Numbered from the stretch's first letter, positions 1 to 6,538 are shown. The stretch is DNA of 7,037 bases from CAZVPZ01 sp964629245 (GCA_964629245.1 CAZVPZ010000035.1:1-7037); one strand, 5' to 3'. Notes: generated from the sequence alone by a model not told the origin. A program made the numbers and translations.

Positions 1-208
1 CGACAATCCGGAAGGACATACCGCCGCTGCTCTGACGAACGAGCTGGCTCATGATGGCGAGTACAGGCTGTCGCCCCGCGAACTCCGGGAGGAATACGGG
101 TTCGATATCTCGGGTGATATAATAATTGGAGGACTAATCGATGACGACCGCAGGTCCGAGGTCGAGGACGCGGCGGAGAACATTGGTGTTGGACTATCGT
201 ACGAATAA
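1..208 (+). CDS. C-terminal end of an unidentified protein (5' partial)
   Basis: The first complete codon is at base 2 and the frame stays open for 68 codons to TAA at 206-208; the gene begins before the window. The visible tail is acidic and soluble-looking, with a run ISGDIIIGGLIDDD followed by an Asp/Glu-rich helix-like stretch and the ending GVGLSYE. I do not recognise the family and assign no function. Codon use (AGG, CGG, ATA) matches the downstream genes and supports real coding. It runs in the same direction as the sugar kinase that follows, with the two reading frames touching or nearly so, which suggests co-transcription. An SD-like GGAGG at 128-132 lies inside this frame but simply encodes part of its Ile-Gly-Gly stretch. 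Confidence 0.75.
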   Translation, partial: DNPEGHTAAALTNELAHDGEYRLSPRELREEYGFDISGDIIIGGLIDDDRRSEVEDAAENIGVGLSYE

Positions 209-213
209 CATGC

Positions 214-1050
214 GTGGGTGAACTGCTTATCGACAAGATAGGTGGGGAAAGAAAGAGCCTTAAGGAGAACCAGGAGTTCTTGAAGAGACCTGGTGGAGCT
301 CCGGCCAATGTCGCGGTTGCGGCTTCGCGTCTGGGAGCCGATGTGGAACTGGTGGCGACTGTAGGTAACGATGAGTTCGGGGAATTCTTGCTTGAAACTA
401 TGGAGGAAGAGAGCATCTCAACCGAGATGATAAGACAGCTGGACAGGGAGAACACCACCCTCGCTTTTGCATCACTTGACGAGAAAGCTAGGCCTCACTT
501 CGTATTCTACCGCGGTGCCGACGAGCACATCCACCCTGAACAGCTCGAGTTCGAGACGCCTGAAATACTCCATTTGGGGTCTCTACCTTTCACACGACCT
601 GAGACGGGGGAAAGCATACTTGAGATGCTGGATGAGACGGAGGCAACAGTCAGCTTCGACCCCAACCTTCGTGAAGACCTTATGGATGATGGATACGCGG
701 CTTACCTCGAAAGGGTCATGCCACAAGTTGACATACTCACCGCGGCGGAAGAGGAGATAGAGTTCTTCGGGGGCCTGGAATCGCTCAGGCAACAGGTGGA
801 AGAGATAATTGTCACGCAGGGCGAAGAGGGAGCGCTTCTCTACACTGGAAACGGGAAGTTCAGAGCGGAGGCGTCTGATGTCGATGTGGTGGACACGACC
901 GGTGCTGGCGACGCCCTGACAGGCGCCTACCTCGTCTTCCGCGGCGGAGGCAGAGAAGAGGCGCTGGAGAAGGCGGTCAGGGCGGCCTCGCTTTCGACGA
1001 CCGAGAAGGGCGCGATGTCTTCCCTGCCGTACCGATCCGAGTTAGAATAA
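214..1050 (+). CDS. PfkB/ribokinase-family sugar kinase (fructokinase-like)
   Basis: Predicted cytosolic ATP-dependent kinase that phosphorylates a sugar or related polyol. Numbered from the GTG at 214 (278 residues): PfkB signature 1 is at about 26-41 (PGGAPANVAVAASRLG), the DPNLR motif at 149-153, and signature 2 at 227-240 (DTTGAGDALTGAYL), with D233 the expected catalytic base in the GAGD anion hole. The DPNLR and GGAPANVAV forms resemble fructokinases more than adenosine or ribose kinases, but the substrate cannot be read from sequence. The usual NxxE metal motif appears as AEEE (178-181), with Ala in place of Asn and E181 kept. The start is uncertain: GTG 214 is the only standard in-frame start after the stop at 142-144, but it cuts off the first beta strand; in-frame ATA at 205 would restore I-T-C-V-G-E-L-L-I-D. 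The next gene follows 26 bases after the stop. Confidence 0.9.
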   Translation: MGELLIDKIGGERKSLKENQEFLKRPGGAPANVAVAASRLGADVELVATVGNDEFGEFLLETMEEESISTEMIRQLDRENTTLAFASLDEKARPHFVFYRGADEHIHPEQLEFETPEILHLGSLPFTRPETGESILEMLDETEATVSFDPNLREDLMDDGYAAYLERVMPQVDILTAAEEEIEFFGGLESLRQQVEEIIVTQGEEGALLYTGNGKFRAEASDVDVVDTTGAGDALTGAYLVFRGGGREEALEKAVRAASLSTTEKGAMSSLPYRSELE

Positions 1051-1059
1051 AAAGCATTT

Positions 1060-1068
1060 AGGCGGTGA
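1060..1068 (+). promoter_or_regulatory. Ribosome binding site that fixes the epimerase start
   Basis: The sequence AGGCGGTGA matches the archaeal Shine-Dalgarno consensus AGGAGGTGA with one mismatch and ends 8 bases before the ATG at 1077. The alternative in-frame GTG at 1065 lies inside this site, so it is a poor start and the ATG is preferred. This is the only clear Shine-Dalgarno next to a start codon that I trust in the window. Confidence 0.7.
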
Positions 1069-1076
1069 ATATATCT

Positions 1077-2015
1077 ATGGAAAGAGCCCTAGTGACTGGT
1101 GGAGCAGGATTTATCGGTTCAAATATCGTTGAGGAACTTGTTCGGCGCGGCATCGAAGTGGTAGTCATCGATGATCTCTATCTTGGCTCACGCGAAAACC
1201 TGTCCGGAGTGGAGGACGAGATAGAGTTCGTGGAGGCTTCCGTGACGGACAGGGCGGAGGTCGAAACCGCCATAAAAGGATGCGAGACCGTTTTCCACCA
1301 GGCCGCTCGAAGCTCTGCGCCCATGCACAAGGACGAGCCCTACGAGGGTATGGAGGTCAATGTCGGCGGCTTCATCAACGTCTGCGAGGCCGCAGCGGAG
1401 GCTGATGTCGAAAAGATAGTCTACGCTTCCACCAGCTCCATGTACGGCAGCATCGAGCCTCCTCACGTCGAGGACTCGGGCGAGTTCCCGACCAACAGGT
1501 ACACCGCGTCGAAGATGTCACGGGAGCTCTACGCCAGGGTCTACTCCCAGGTATCGGATGTCCAGACCACCGGGCTCCGGTATTTCTCCGTTTACGGCCC
1601 CCATGAACGTGCGAAGGGCAAGTACGCCAACGTCGTCTCCCAGTTCATGTGGAAGATGATGGACGGTGAGAGACCCGTCATATTTGGGGACGGCACCCAG
1701 ACGAGGGACTTCACCTATGTCGCGGATGTGGTGGAGGCGAACATGCTGGCCGCCGCCCGGGACAGTGATATCGAAGGGGAGTACTTCAACATAGGGACGG
1801 GTGTGGAGACCTCCTTCAACCAGGTGGTCGAGAGGCTGAGAGATATACTCGGCACGGATATAGAGCCGGAGTACGTCGACAACCCCATCGATAACTACGT
1901 TGACCGGACCCAGGCCGATATCTCCCGGGCGAGGGAGCATCTGGGCTACGAGCCATCATACAGCTTCTCTGAAGGCCTTGAAAAGACCGTAGATTACTAC
2001 AGGAAACACGTATAA
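1077..2015 (+). CDS. NAD-dependent nucleotide-sugar epimerase/dehydratase (extended SDR, GalE-like)
   Basis: Predicted cytosolic enzyme that interconverts UDP- or other NDP-activated hexoses (4-epimerase or 4,6-dehydratase type), supplying sugars for glycan assembly. From the ATG at 1077 it has 312 residues, normal for the family. Visible motifs: Rossmann TGGAGFIG at 7-14; acidic NAD-ribose contact in VVIDDLYLG (about 30-37); STSSMYG at 118-124 holding the catalytic Ser/Thr; YTASK with Y142 and K146; RYFSVYGP near 168-175; GDGTQTRDFTYVADV near 204-218, typical of GalE/WbpP/RmlB-like enzymes. The C-terminal part contains the usual NIGTG and GYEP elements. The start is chosen from the strong ribosome binding site and the Rossmann strand beginning directly after M-E-R. 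It is probably in one operon with the kinase before it. Exact substrate (glucose/galactose, the N-acetyl forms, or uronic acids) cannot be decided here. Confidence 0.93.
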   Translation: MERALVTGGAGFIGSNIVEELVRRGIEVVVIDDLYLGSRENLSGVEDEIEFVEASVTDRAEVETAIKGCETVFHQAARSSAPMHKDEPYEGMEVNVGGFINVCEAAAEADVEKIVYASTSSMYGSIEPPHVEDSGEFPTNRYTASKMSRELYARVYSQVSDVQTTGLRYFSVYGPHERAKGKYANVVSQFMWKMMDGERPVIFGDGTQTRDFTYVADVVEANMLAAARDSDIEGEYFNIGTGVETSFNQVVERLRDILGTDIEPEYVDNPIDNYVDRTQADISRAREHLGYEPSYSFSEGLEKTVDYYRKHV

Positions 2016-2026
2016 GAAGTTTAAAT
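2011..2026 (+). promoter_or_regulatory. Possible TATA element before the cupin gene
   Basis: TATAAGAAGTTTAAAT overlaps the epimerase stop. The TATAAG part is 31 to 26 bases before the ATG at 2042, a spacing that suits a leaderless start; the better-looking TTTAAAT (2020-2026) is only 16-22 bases away. No Shine-Dalgarno precedes 2042, which fits leaderless initiation, but simple co-transcription with the epimerase is equally possible. Confidence 0.3.
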
Positions 2027-2041
2027 CGCATCTGGTTTCCC

Positions 2042-2419
2042 ATGGGAAGGATAGAGAAGCCATGGGGCTACGAGGAGCATATTCTCTCTACCCAGGTCGA
2101 CATAGGCGACCGCACCGGGATGCTCGGCATCCGGAGACTTGTCATAAACGCTGACGAGATGACCTCCTACTCCTACCACGAGGAGCAGGTGGACATCCTC
2201 TACCTTGAGACGGGCAACGTAGTCATCCGGAAGAAGGATGACATGAAGGACCTCCAGAGAGGTACCGCCATGGTCGTCCGTGCCGGCGAGGAGCACCAGC
2301 TCCAGAACATCGGGAGCGAGGTCGCCGAAGTGCTTGAGATATCCTTCCCGTACATCCCCGAGGATATCGTTCGGGTGGAAGACCCGTACTCAGAGGAACG
2401 CGGGGAAGAAGACGAGTAG
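2042..2419 (+). CDS. Small single-domain cupin, mannose-6-phosphate isomerase/sugar-locus type
   Basis: A 125-residue beta-barrel cupin, probably cytosolic. The N-terminal EKPWGYEE (5-12) is the signature seen in type II phosphomannose isomerase domains and in small cupins of glycan loci. Cupin motif 1 is SYSYHEEQVDILYLETG (42-58): H46 is present, but the usual first His of HxH is Ser (S44), and D51 stands near the acidic position. Cupin motif 2 is G74 through N89 (RAGEEHQLQN), with H85. The metal site therefore has at most two His plus acidic or Gln side chains, so either altered metal binding or a binding-only role is possible. The tail after residue 113 is strongly acidic. It follows the epimerase by 26 bases and could isomerise or bind a sugar phosphate for the same pathway; the reaction is inference. 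Confidence 0.85.
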   Translation: MGRIEKPWGYEEHILSTQVDIGDRTGMLGIRRLVINADEMTSYSYHEEQVDILYLETGNVVIRKKDDMKDLQRGTAMVVRAGEEHQLQNIGSEVAEVLEISFPYIPEDIVRVEDPYSEERGEEDE

Positions 2420-2423
2420 ATGT

Positions 2424-3818
2424 CTAGAGGATTCCAGATACTTCTCCCAGCCGGGACCTGAACTCGGTGTCGATGAACCACAGGAGCCCGAAGTAGATCA
2501 TCACCCCGGAGAATATCAGCCCGGAGAGCTCTGTCACGGTGCTCAGCGAAACTAGGCGCTCCAGCCCGAAGACACCGGTGGCCATCAAGAGGCCCGCGGA
2601 GAGCTGGTAGGACCACTTCCTCCACGGGAAGAAACTTTCTCCATCCCTGAGGAACCTACCCGCCAGCGAGGTCACTAAAACTGTCGCGGCCAGGCTTCCG
2701 ATTGCTGCCCCGATAAGGCCTATGTACTGGATCAGCACTATATTGAGGGCCACGTTCAGTACCAGTCCCGCGAAGTGTATTCTGAGGGTCCTGTCAGGCC
2801 TTCCCCGACCGTATATGGCGGACATCATGTTCTTGTGGACGGAGAGAAACACGCCCGCGAGCGCCACCACTGGTAGCAGGTAACCCGTGCCGGCGAAGTC
2901 CCCCCCGAAAAGGAGGACCAGCATCTCGGGGCCGATGACTAGGCTACCGAAGAACGTCGGTATAGCCAGCAGCGGGGCGAAGGCGATTGCCTGACGCGTG
3001 ACCTCTCGTGAGACCTCCTTCCCGCTCTTGCTCACCTCGGGAAGAAGGGCCTCGCCGATGCTGTCCGCGAACATCACCGCGACGAAGACTATCCGCCAGA
3101 CGGTGCCGTAGATACCCGCGTCGAACTGCTCGAGCAGGAAGCCGATTATCAGAAGGTCGACCCACATCGGACGTCCACTGATTATATTGTCGAGGTAGGA
3201 AGACCGGGAGAACTCCAGTATGGTTTTTACCCTTTCCAGCGAGGGGCGCTGGAACCCGAAGTCGCGCTGCCAGTTGAAGAAGACGACGCGAGCGATGTAG
3301 CCGAGGACGAAACCCGTGAAAAGGCCGTTGACCTGCCATCCGACGAAGACCAGTGCGATCTGCACCCCTACCTCCACCGCCTTGCCCGCGGAGTCAATGA
3401 GTCCCGCATTTCCGACCTTTTCCTCCCCCCTGACCTGTGAGAAAAGCGATTCCGAGAACGCGCTGGCCCAGATAGCGGTCACGAGGTAGTAGGCCGCGGT
3501 ACCTATCCCGACATAGCTGTTGATATGGGACTGGAGAAGGAAAGCTATGGCTGTGAAAACGGTTAGAACCGGGAGCATCAGGAGCGCACCGGATACCAGG
3601 TACGACTCTCCTTTCTCAGCGGTCAGCTTGGCTATACCTATCCCGATACCTTCAGAAGTGCTCTGGTAGGATATGCGGAACAGCGAGAGGAAGAGGTAGA
3701 AGACGCCGATACCCGCCGCTCCAAGGACACGGACGAAGTAGACATGGGCGCCGAGCGCCAGTGCCGCGATTATTATACGGGAAAGGTAGAAGGTCAGGGC
3801 GTCTCTTGACAGCTTCAT
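2424..3818 (-). CDS. Wzx-like polysaccharide/lipid-linked glycan flippase (MOP superfamily)
   Basis: Integral membrane protein of 464 residues, the usual size for RfbX/Wzx flippases, with about 12-14 hydrophobic segments (for example near 12-30, 36-50, 73-95, 104-122, 147-182, 277-300, 313-329, 345-385, 404-422 and 430-449). Family-like features are the N-terminal LSRIIIAALALGAHVYFVRVLG followed by GIGVFYLFLSLFRI, and the NVALNIVLIQYIGLIGAAIGS repeat of helices near 355-375 typical of the polysaccharide biosynthesis C-terminal domain. It would move a lipid-linked (in Archaea, dolichol-linked) sugar or oligosaccharide across the membrane. It is the last gene of the minus-strand block, 12 bases after the glycosyltransferase stop, and has no visible Shine-Dalgarno. 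Its stop is 4 bases from the stop of the convergent cupin. Substrate unknown. Confidence 0.9.
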   Translation of the reverse strand: MKLSRDALTFYLSRIIIAALALGAHVYFVRVLGAAGIGVFYLFLSLFRISYQSTSEGIGIGIAKLTAEKGESYLVSGALLMLPVLTVFTAIAFLLQSHINSYVGIGTAAYYLVTAIWASAFSESLFSQVRGEEKVGNAGLIDSAGKAVEVGVQIALVFVGWQVNGLFTGFVLGYIARVVFFNWQRDFGFQRPSLERVKTILEFSRSSYLDNIISGRPMWVDLLIIGFLLEQFDAGIYGTVWRIVFVAVMFADSIGEALLPEVSKSGKEVSREVTRQAIAFAPLLAIPTFFGSLVIGPEMLVLLFGGDFAGTGYLLPVVALAGVFLSVHKNMMSAIYGRGRPDRTLRIHFAGLVLNVALNIVLIQYIGLIGAAIGSLAATVLVTSLAGRFLRDGESFFPWRKWSYQLSAGLLMATGVFGLERLVSLSTVTELSGLIFSGVMIYFGLLWFIDTEFRSRLGEVSGIL

Positions 3819-3830
3819 GTCTTAGGTCAG

Positions 3831-4955
3831 TCAACTATTGTTTTTATTCTGGACCTCCTCCAGCAGTTTTTCGAGCCTCTCCACCGAGGAATCCCAGGAA
3901 TGCTCCTCTGCGAGCTCTCTTGCTCCCGAAGCCAGGCTTTCCCTCAGTTTTTGGTTCATGATAATCCTCGCAACTTCTCCCGCGAATCTTTCTGGATTAT
4001 CGGCGTCGGAGAGAAAACCGTTCCTGCCGTCTTCCACGGCGTCCCTCAGTCCCTCGGTGTCGCTCGCGACAACTGGTGTTCCCGAGGCGTTGGCCTCGAG
4101 CACCACCAGGCCGAATCCCTCGACACGGCTCGGCACTATAACGACCCAGGCTTCCTGGAGAAGCCGCTTCTTTTCCTCCTCTCTCACGAAGCCGTGGAAC
4201 TCAATACCTTCCTTTCCTTCCGAGTAATCGCTGATTCGTTCTTCCAGGCGTCCACTCCCCGCGACATGGAATGTGAAATCATCCAGCTGTTGGTCCAGTG
4301 CCTCAAATATCTCAGGCAGTCGGTCCGCACCTTTTCGTCTCTCGAGCAGGCCAAGGTACAGGATTTTCGGTTTCTCCGACTTCTTTCCCGGAACGTATTC
4401 ATCCGTGTCGACGCCGTTCCTCACCTCGACCACGTCTTCGCCACTGTGGCCCGCCGCCTCGAGTTTCTCCGCGGTGCTGGGGCTCACGGAGACTACCTTC
4501 TTACCCTTCTCCTTGAAGATGCCCGCGGCCTCCAGCGCGTAGAGCACCAGGTTTTTCGGGAAACCGTAGAAGTCGAAGAACTTCCTCCCGTTGATGTGGT
4601 GGAAGACTGTCACACGTTCCCAACCGCCAACGAGAAACCAGGGCAGCGGGCTGTTGAAGCAGACCACCGCATCCGGGTCGACCACCTGTGCATGGTAGTT
4701 GATGTAGAACTGCATCAGGAGGTAGTTGATGACCGAGTTACCGTTCACAGGTATGCCCGTCCGTTTGACGGAGACACCGCCCATCTCCTCTTTCCTCTTG
4801 GCCCCGACGAAGTTGGTGCTCAGGAGCTCGACATCGTGTTCCTCCGCCATCCGGGTAAGTACCTCCCTGAGAAAGATCTTGCTCCCGCCTATCTCAGGGT
4901 GCCCTCCCGAGCCTGGATGCTTCCAGTCCGTCTTGTCGATTGCCAGTATTTTCAT
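3831..4955 (-). CDS. GT4-family glycosyltransferase (GT-B fold)
   Basis: A 374-residue retaining glycosyltransferase expected to work at the cytosolic membrane face, moving a sugar from a nucleotide donor to a lipid-linked or other acceptor. The N-terminal acceptor domain starts with a beta strand (MKILAID) and the loop HPEIGGSKIFL (19-29), the counterpart of the common GGAE loop with Lys for Glu. The linker motif VRNGVD (178-183) starts the donor domain, followed by LYLGLLERRKGADRL (199-213) and the family signature EGFGLVVLEA, with E279 and E287 forming the E-x7-E pair. PSRVEGFG and SGTPVVAS complete the typical pattern. It begins 3 bases after the methyltransferase stop and ends 12 bases before the flippase, so the three are probably one operon. 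No membrane helix is evident. Donor and linkage are unknown. Confidence 0.93.
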   Translation of the reverse strand: MKILAIDKTDWKHPGSGGHPEIGGSKIFLREVLTRMAEEHDVELLSTNFVGAKRKEEMGGVSVKRTGIPVNGNSVINYLLMQFYINYHAQVVDPDAVVCFNSPLPWFLVGGWERVTVFHHINGRKFFDFYGFPKNLVLYALEAAGIFKEKGKKVVSVSPSTAEKLEAAGHSGEDVVEVRNGVDTDEYVPGKKSEKPKILYLGLLERRKGADRLPEIFEALDQQLDDFTFHVAGSGRLEERISDYSEGKEGIEFHGFVREEEKKRLLQEAWVVIVPSRVEGFGLVVLEANASGTPVVASDTEGLRDAVEDGRNGFLSDADNPERFAGEVARIIMNQKLRESLASGARELAEEHSWDSSVERLEKLLEEVQNKNNS

Positions 4956-4958
4956 CTC

Positions 4959-5510
4959 TCAATTCTTCTTGACTTTCAGTTTGAAGTAAATGTCCTGTGC
5001 CGGAAACCATCTGCTGAGGAAAGTGTATTCGTAGAAGAGTTGTGTCGCACGTGTGATGTTGACTACGGGCTCTATTAGGTAGTTCCAGAACATAAAAGGG
5101 CTTTTGACAAAAAGAATTTTCGCATTTTCGACCTGAAAGTTAGCATCTGTGTAATAGGCGTACATACCCTCATCTGTGAAATACTTGTCGATGGTCTGGA
5201 TTCCGACAAGCCGTTGGTGGGTTGGATCAGTCCAGTTCTGGGAGCTCCGGTGCGGACACTTCATCACCACTTCTGCGTCTTTTGATCCTATTCGATGAAC
5301 GTTCTCCATAAAGTTCATCGGGTTATCTAAATGCTCGAAGAGGTCCCATGCACGTATTTTCTCGAAATAATTTTCCGGTAAATCCCATTCTTCTTGGTCT
5401 AAATTTAGCACGAAATCGGTTTCGGATGTCTCAACCATATCTACTCCCAGAAACCCCTCTGGTTTGTCCTCGCCACATCCTAAATCAACTTTTTGGGGGT
5501 AATCCGGCAT
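4959..5510 (-). CDS. Class I SAM-dependent methyltransferase, short glycan-locus type
   Basis: A 183-residue protein with Rossmann motif I, VDLGCGEDKPEG (8-19), and an acidic residue at the end of strand 2 (LGVD, D24), followed by AWDLFEHLDNP (54-64), the typical post-II/motif IV block of Methyltransf_11 proteins. The segment PHRSSQNWTDPTHQR (86-100) is of the P-H-x-S-S...D-P-T-H-x-R kind seen in methyltransferases of polysaccharide clusters. It probably methylates a sugar or another small acceptor; substrate is inference. The distal half (about 131-173) is aromatic and hydrophobic and may touch the membrane or a lipid-linked acceptor. The gene is clearly AT-richer than its neighbours: 22 and 23 G+C in the rows 5101-5160 and 5281-5340, against 38 of 60 in the row 3001-3060, which suggests separate acquisition. 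It is first in the minus-strand block. Confidence 0.88.
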   Translation of the reverse strand: MPDYPQKVDLGCGEDKPEGFLGVDMVETSETDFVLNLDQEEWDLPENYFEKIRAWDLFEHLDNPMNFMENVHRIGSKDAEVVMKCPHRSSQNWTDPTHQRLVGIQTIDKYFTDEGMYAYYTDANFQVENAKILFVKSPFMFWNYLIEPVVNITRATQLFYEYTFLSRWFPAQDIYFKLKVKKN

Positions 5511-5533
5511 ATTTCTTTATACTAGGCCTGAGG

Positions 5534-5545
5534 CTAATATATGAA
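5534..5545 (-). promoter_or_regulatory. Candidate TATA box for the methyltransferase-glycosyltransferase-flippase operon
   Basis: On the minus strand this reads TTCATATATTAG, centred about 29 bases before the methyltransferase ATG at 5510. That spacing fits an archaeal TATA box with a transcript starting at or within a few bases of the start codon. No Shine-Dalgarno lies before the ATG, in agreement with a leaderless mRNA. The 64-base gap (5511-5574) has no other clear element. Confidence 0.5.
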
Positions 5546-5574
5546 CCGGATAAGTAAGTATTATTCTAGTGATG

Positions 5575-6504
5575 TTAGCTGTAACCTAGTGCCTCGAGCT
5601 TTTCCTTGATCTCTTCATCCGACTGTTCTTTCTCTCTGGAAGAGACCTCGTCTTCCCGTATCGTCTTCCGGTTTTTGAACGGCAGGACGTCCCAGGGAAC
5701 CTCGGTGTTCTCCCAGGTCAGGATGCCGGGACGGTGGCCGTAATCCGAAACGAGTGGGAAGACCCGCTCTCCCATCATGTTGCCGTGGTCGGAGGTTATG
5801 ACGGTCTTGCCCTCCAGTTTCCGACCCAGCTCTTTCGCCACGGGATAGACCTCCTGGAGGCTGTCGGCGTAGGCCTGCCAGAGCTCTTCTTTTTCCGTCT
5901 TTCCTCTCTCCAGCCCCTGCCAGGGTGTCAGTCCTTTCTCATCTATCCCTACTTTACTATCCTCTTTATCCGGTATCTTCCAGGCGGTGTCGGTGATCTT
6001 GTGTTCTCCTATAAAGGGGTGGTGGGGCTGCATGAAGTGGACTATAAGCCTCTTGTCAGTATGTTTACTGGCTACCTCTTCCGCCTTTTCAGCGAGTTCT
6101 CCTGGCATGACGGTCCCTTTCTCGCCGTCCCAGAGCTCTTCCCAGACCGAGTAGGTCCTGAAGAAGACGTCTTCCACCACCACGTCGACGTAGGGGTTGG
6201 AGGTGACGTAGACAGTGTCAGGATAGCTTCTACCCTGGAAGTTCTCCCTCAGCCATTCGGGCGTGGCCGCGCCGCGGGATACCATGCTGTCGCAGTCCGG
6301 GTTGGCGACCTCCTTGTAGAGGTCCAGCCGGCAGGCGTCGAGCACCAGCAGGTTGTCCCAGTCTTTCTCCATCACATACTCGCCTGCATTCCCCTTGATC
6401 TTCCTGTAGTAGAGGCCTCCTAGGAACTGGAGCACGCTTCCCCTCCACCAGTAGGGCGACCGCCAGTTATCCCTGAGGCTGCTGAGCCACCTGTCCGCTT
6501 TCAT
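5575..6504 (-). CDS. Alkaline-phosphatase-superfamily (sulfatase-like) protein of glycan loci
   Basis: A 309-residue predicted metal-dependent hydrolase or transferase acting on phosphate or sulfate esters. From the ATG at 6504: DWDNLLVLDACRLDLY (48-63) carries the first metal-binding Asp (D56); GAATPEWL (78-85) occupies the place of the nucleophile loop, with T81 the likeliest nucleophile; LIVHFMQPHHPFIG (153-166) gives H156, H161 and H162; ITSDHGN (236-242) and YGHR (255-258) give D239, H240 and H257, the second metal cluster. The same block order occurs in sulfatase-like proteins common in archaeal exopolysaccharide and N-glycan loci. There is no signal peptide. The frame could extend to an ATG at 6561, but that would cover the divergent promoter and the start of the neighbouring gene, so 6504 is preferred. 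The C-terminal 30 residues are highly charged. Substrate unknown. Confidence 0.85.
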   Translation of the reverse strand: MKADRWLSSLRDNWRSPYWWRGSVLQFLGGLYYRKIKGNAGEYVMEKDWDNLLVLDACRLDLYKEVANPDCDSMVSRGAATPEWLRENFQGRSYPDTVYVTSNPYVDVVVEDVFFRTYSVWEELWDGEKGTVMPGELAEKAEEVASKHTDKRLIVHFMQPHHPFIGEHKITDTAWKIPDKEDSKVGIDEKGLTPWQGLERGKTEKEELWQAYADSLQEVYPVAKELGRKLEGKTVITSDHGNMMGERVFPLVSDYGHRPGILTWENTEVPWDVLPFKNRKTIREDEVSSREKEQSDEEIKEKLEALGYS

Positions 6505-6513
6505 ATATAATTG

Positions 6514-6531
6514 CCTGTTGAGTCTAACAGG
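6514..6531. promoter_or_regulatory. Inverted repeat, candidate operator between divergent genes
   Basis: CCTGTT-GAGTCT-AACAGG: perfect 6-base arms around a 6-base spacer, lying between the starts at 6504 (minus) and 6560 (plus) and directly beside the TTTAAG element, where the TFB-recognition element of the plus promoter would be. A dimeric regulator bound here could affect both genes. A dyad this short can arise by chance, so the operator role is inference. Confidence 0.35.
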
Positions 6532-6538
6532 TTTAAGT
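6531..6538. promoter_or_regulatory. TATA-like element of the divergent promoter region
   Basis: GTTTAAGT has its TTTAAG core at 6532-6537, centred 25-26 bases before the ATG at 6560, the expected place for a leaderless plus-strand transcript. Read on the minus strand it is ACTTAAAC, about 30 bases before the ATG at 6504, so the same near-palindrome could also serve the minus gene. No Shine-Dalgarno precedes 6560. Confidence 0.5.

Noticed and set aside
128..221. GGAGG at 128-132 followed by ATG at 141, a possible small gene ending at TGA 219-221
   Set aside because: The product would be 26 residues, Arg-rich and without PfkB-like character; the bases are explained as coding sequence of the upstream gene. 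The ATG at 210 in this frame gives only M-R-G.
1065..1076. GTG at 1065 as the epimerase start
   Set aside because: It lies within the Shine-Dalgarno sequence that is well placed for the ATG at 1077, and the Rossmann strand begins directly after that ATG.
3900..5078. Long open frame on the plus strand opposite the glycosyltransferase (392 codons)
   Set aside because: The minus strand carries a full GT4 protein with all motifs. The opposite frame shows no recognisable domain and is a shadow of the codon pattern.
5545..5560. TAAGTAAGTA short direct repeat upstream of the methyltransferase
   Set aside because: Too short and in AT-rich DNA, so chance is the simplest explanation.
5734..6423. Open plus-strand frame of 229 codons opposite the sulfatase-like gene
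   Set aside because: No family features, and the minus strand holds the metal-ligand motifs in order.
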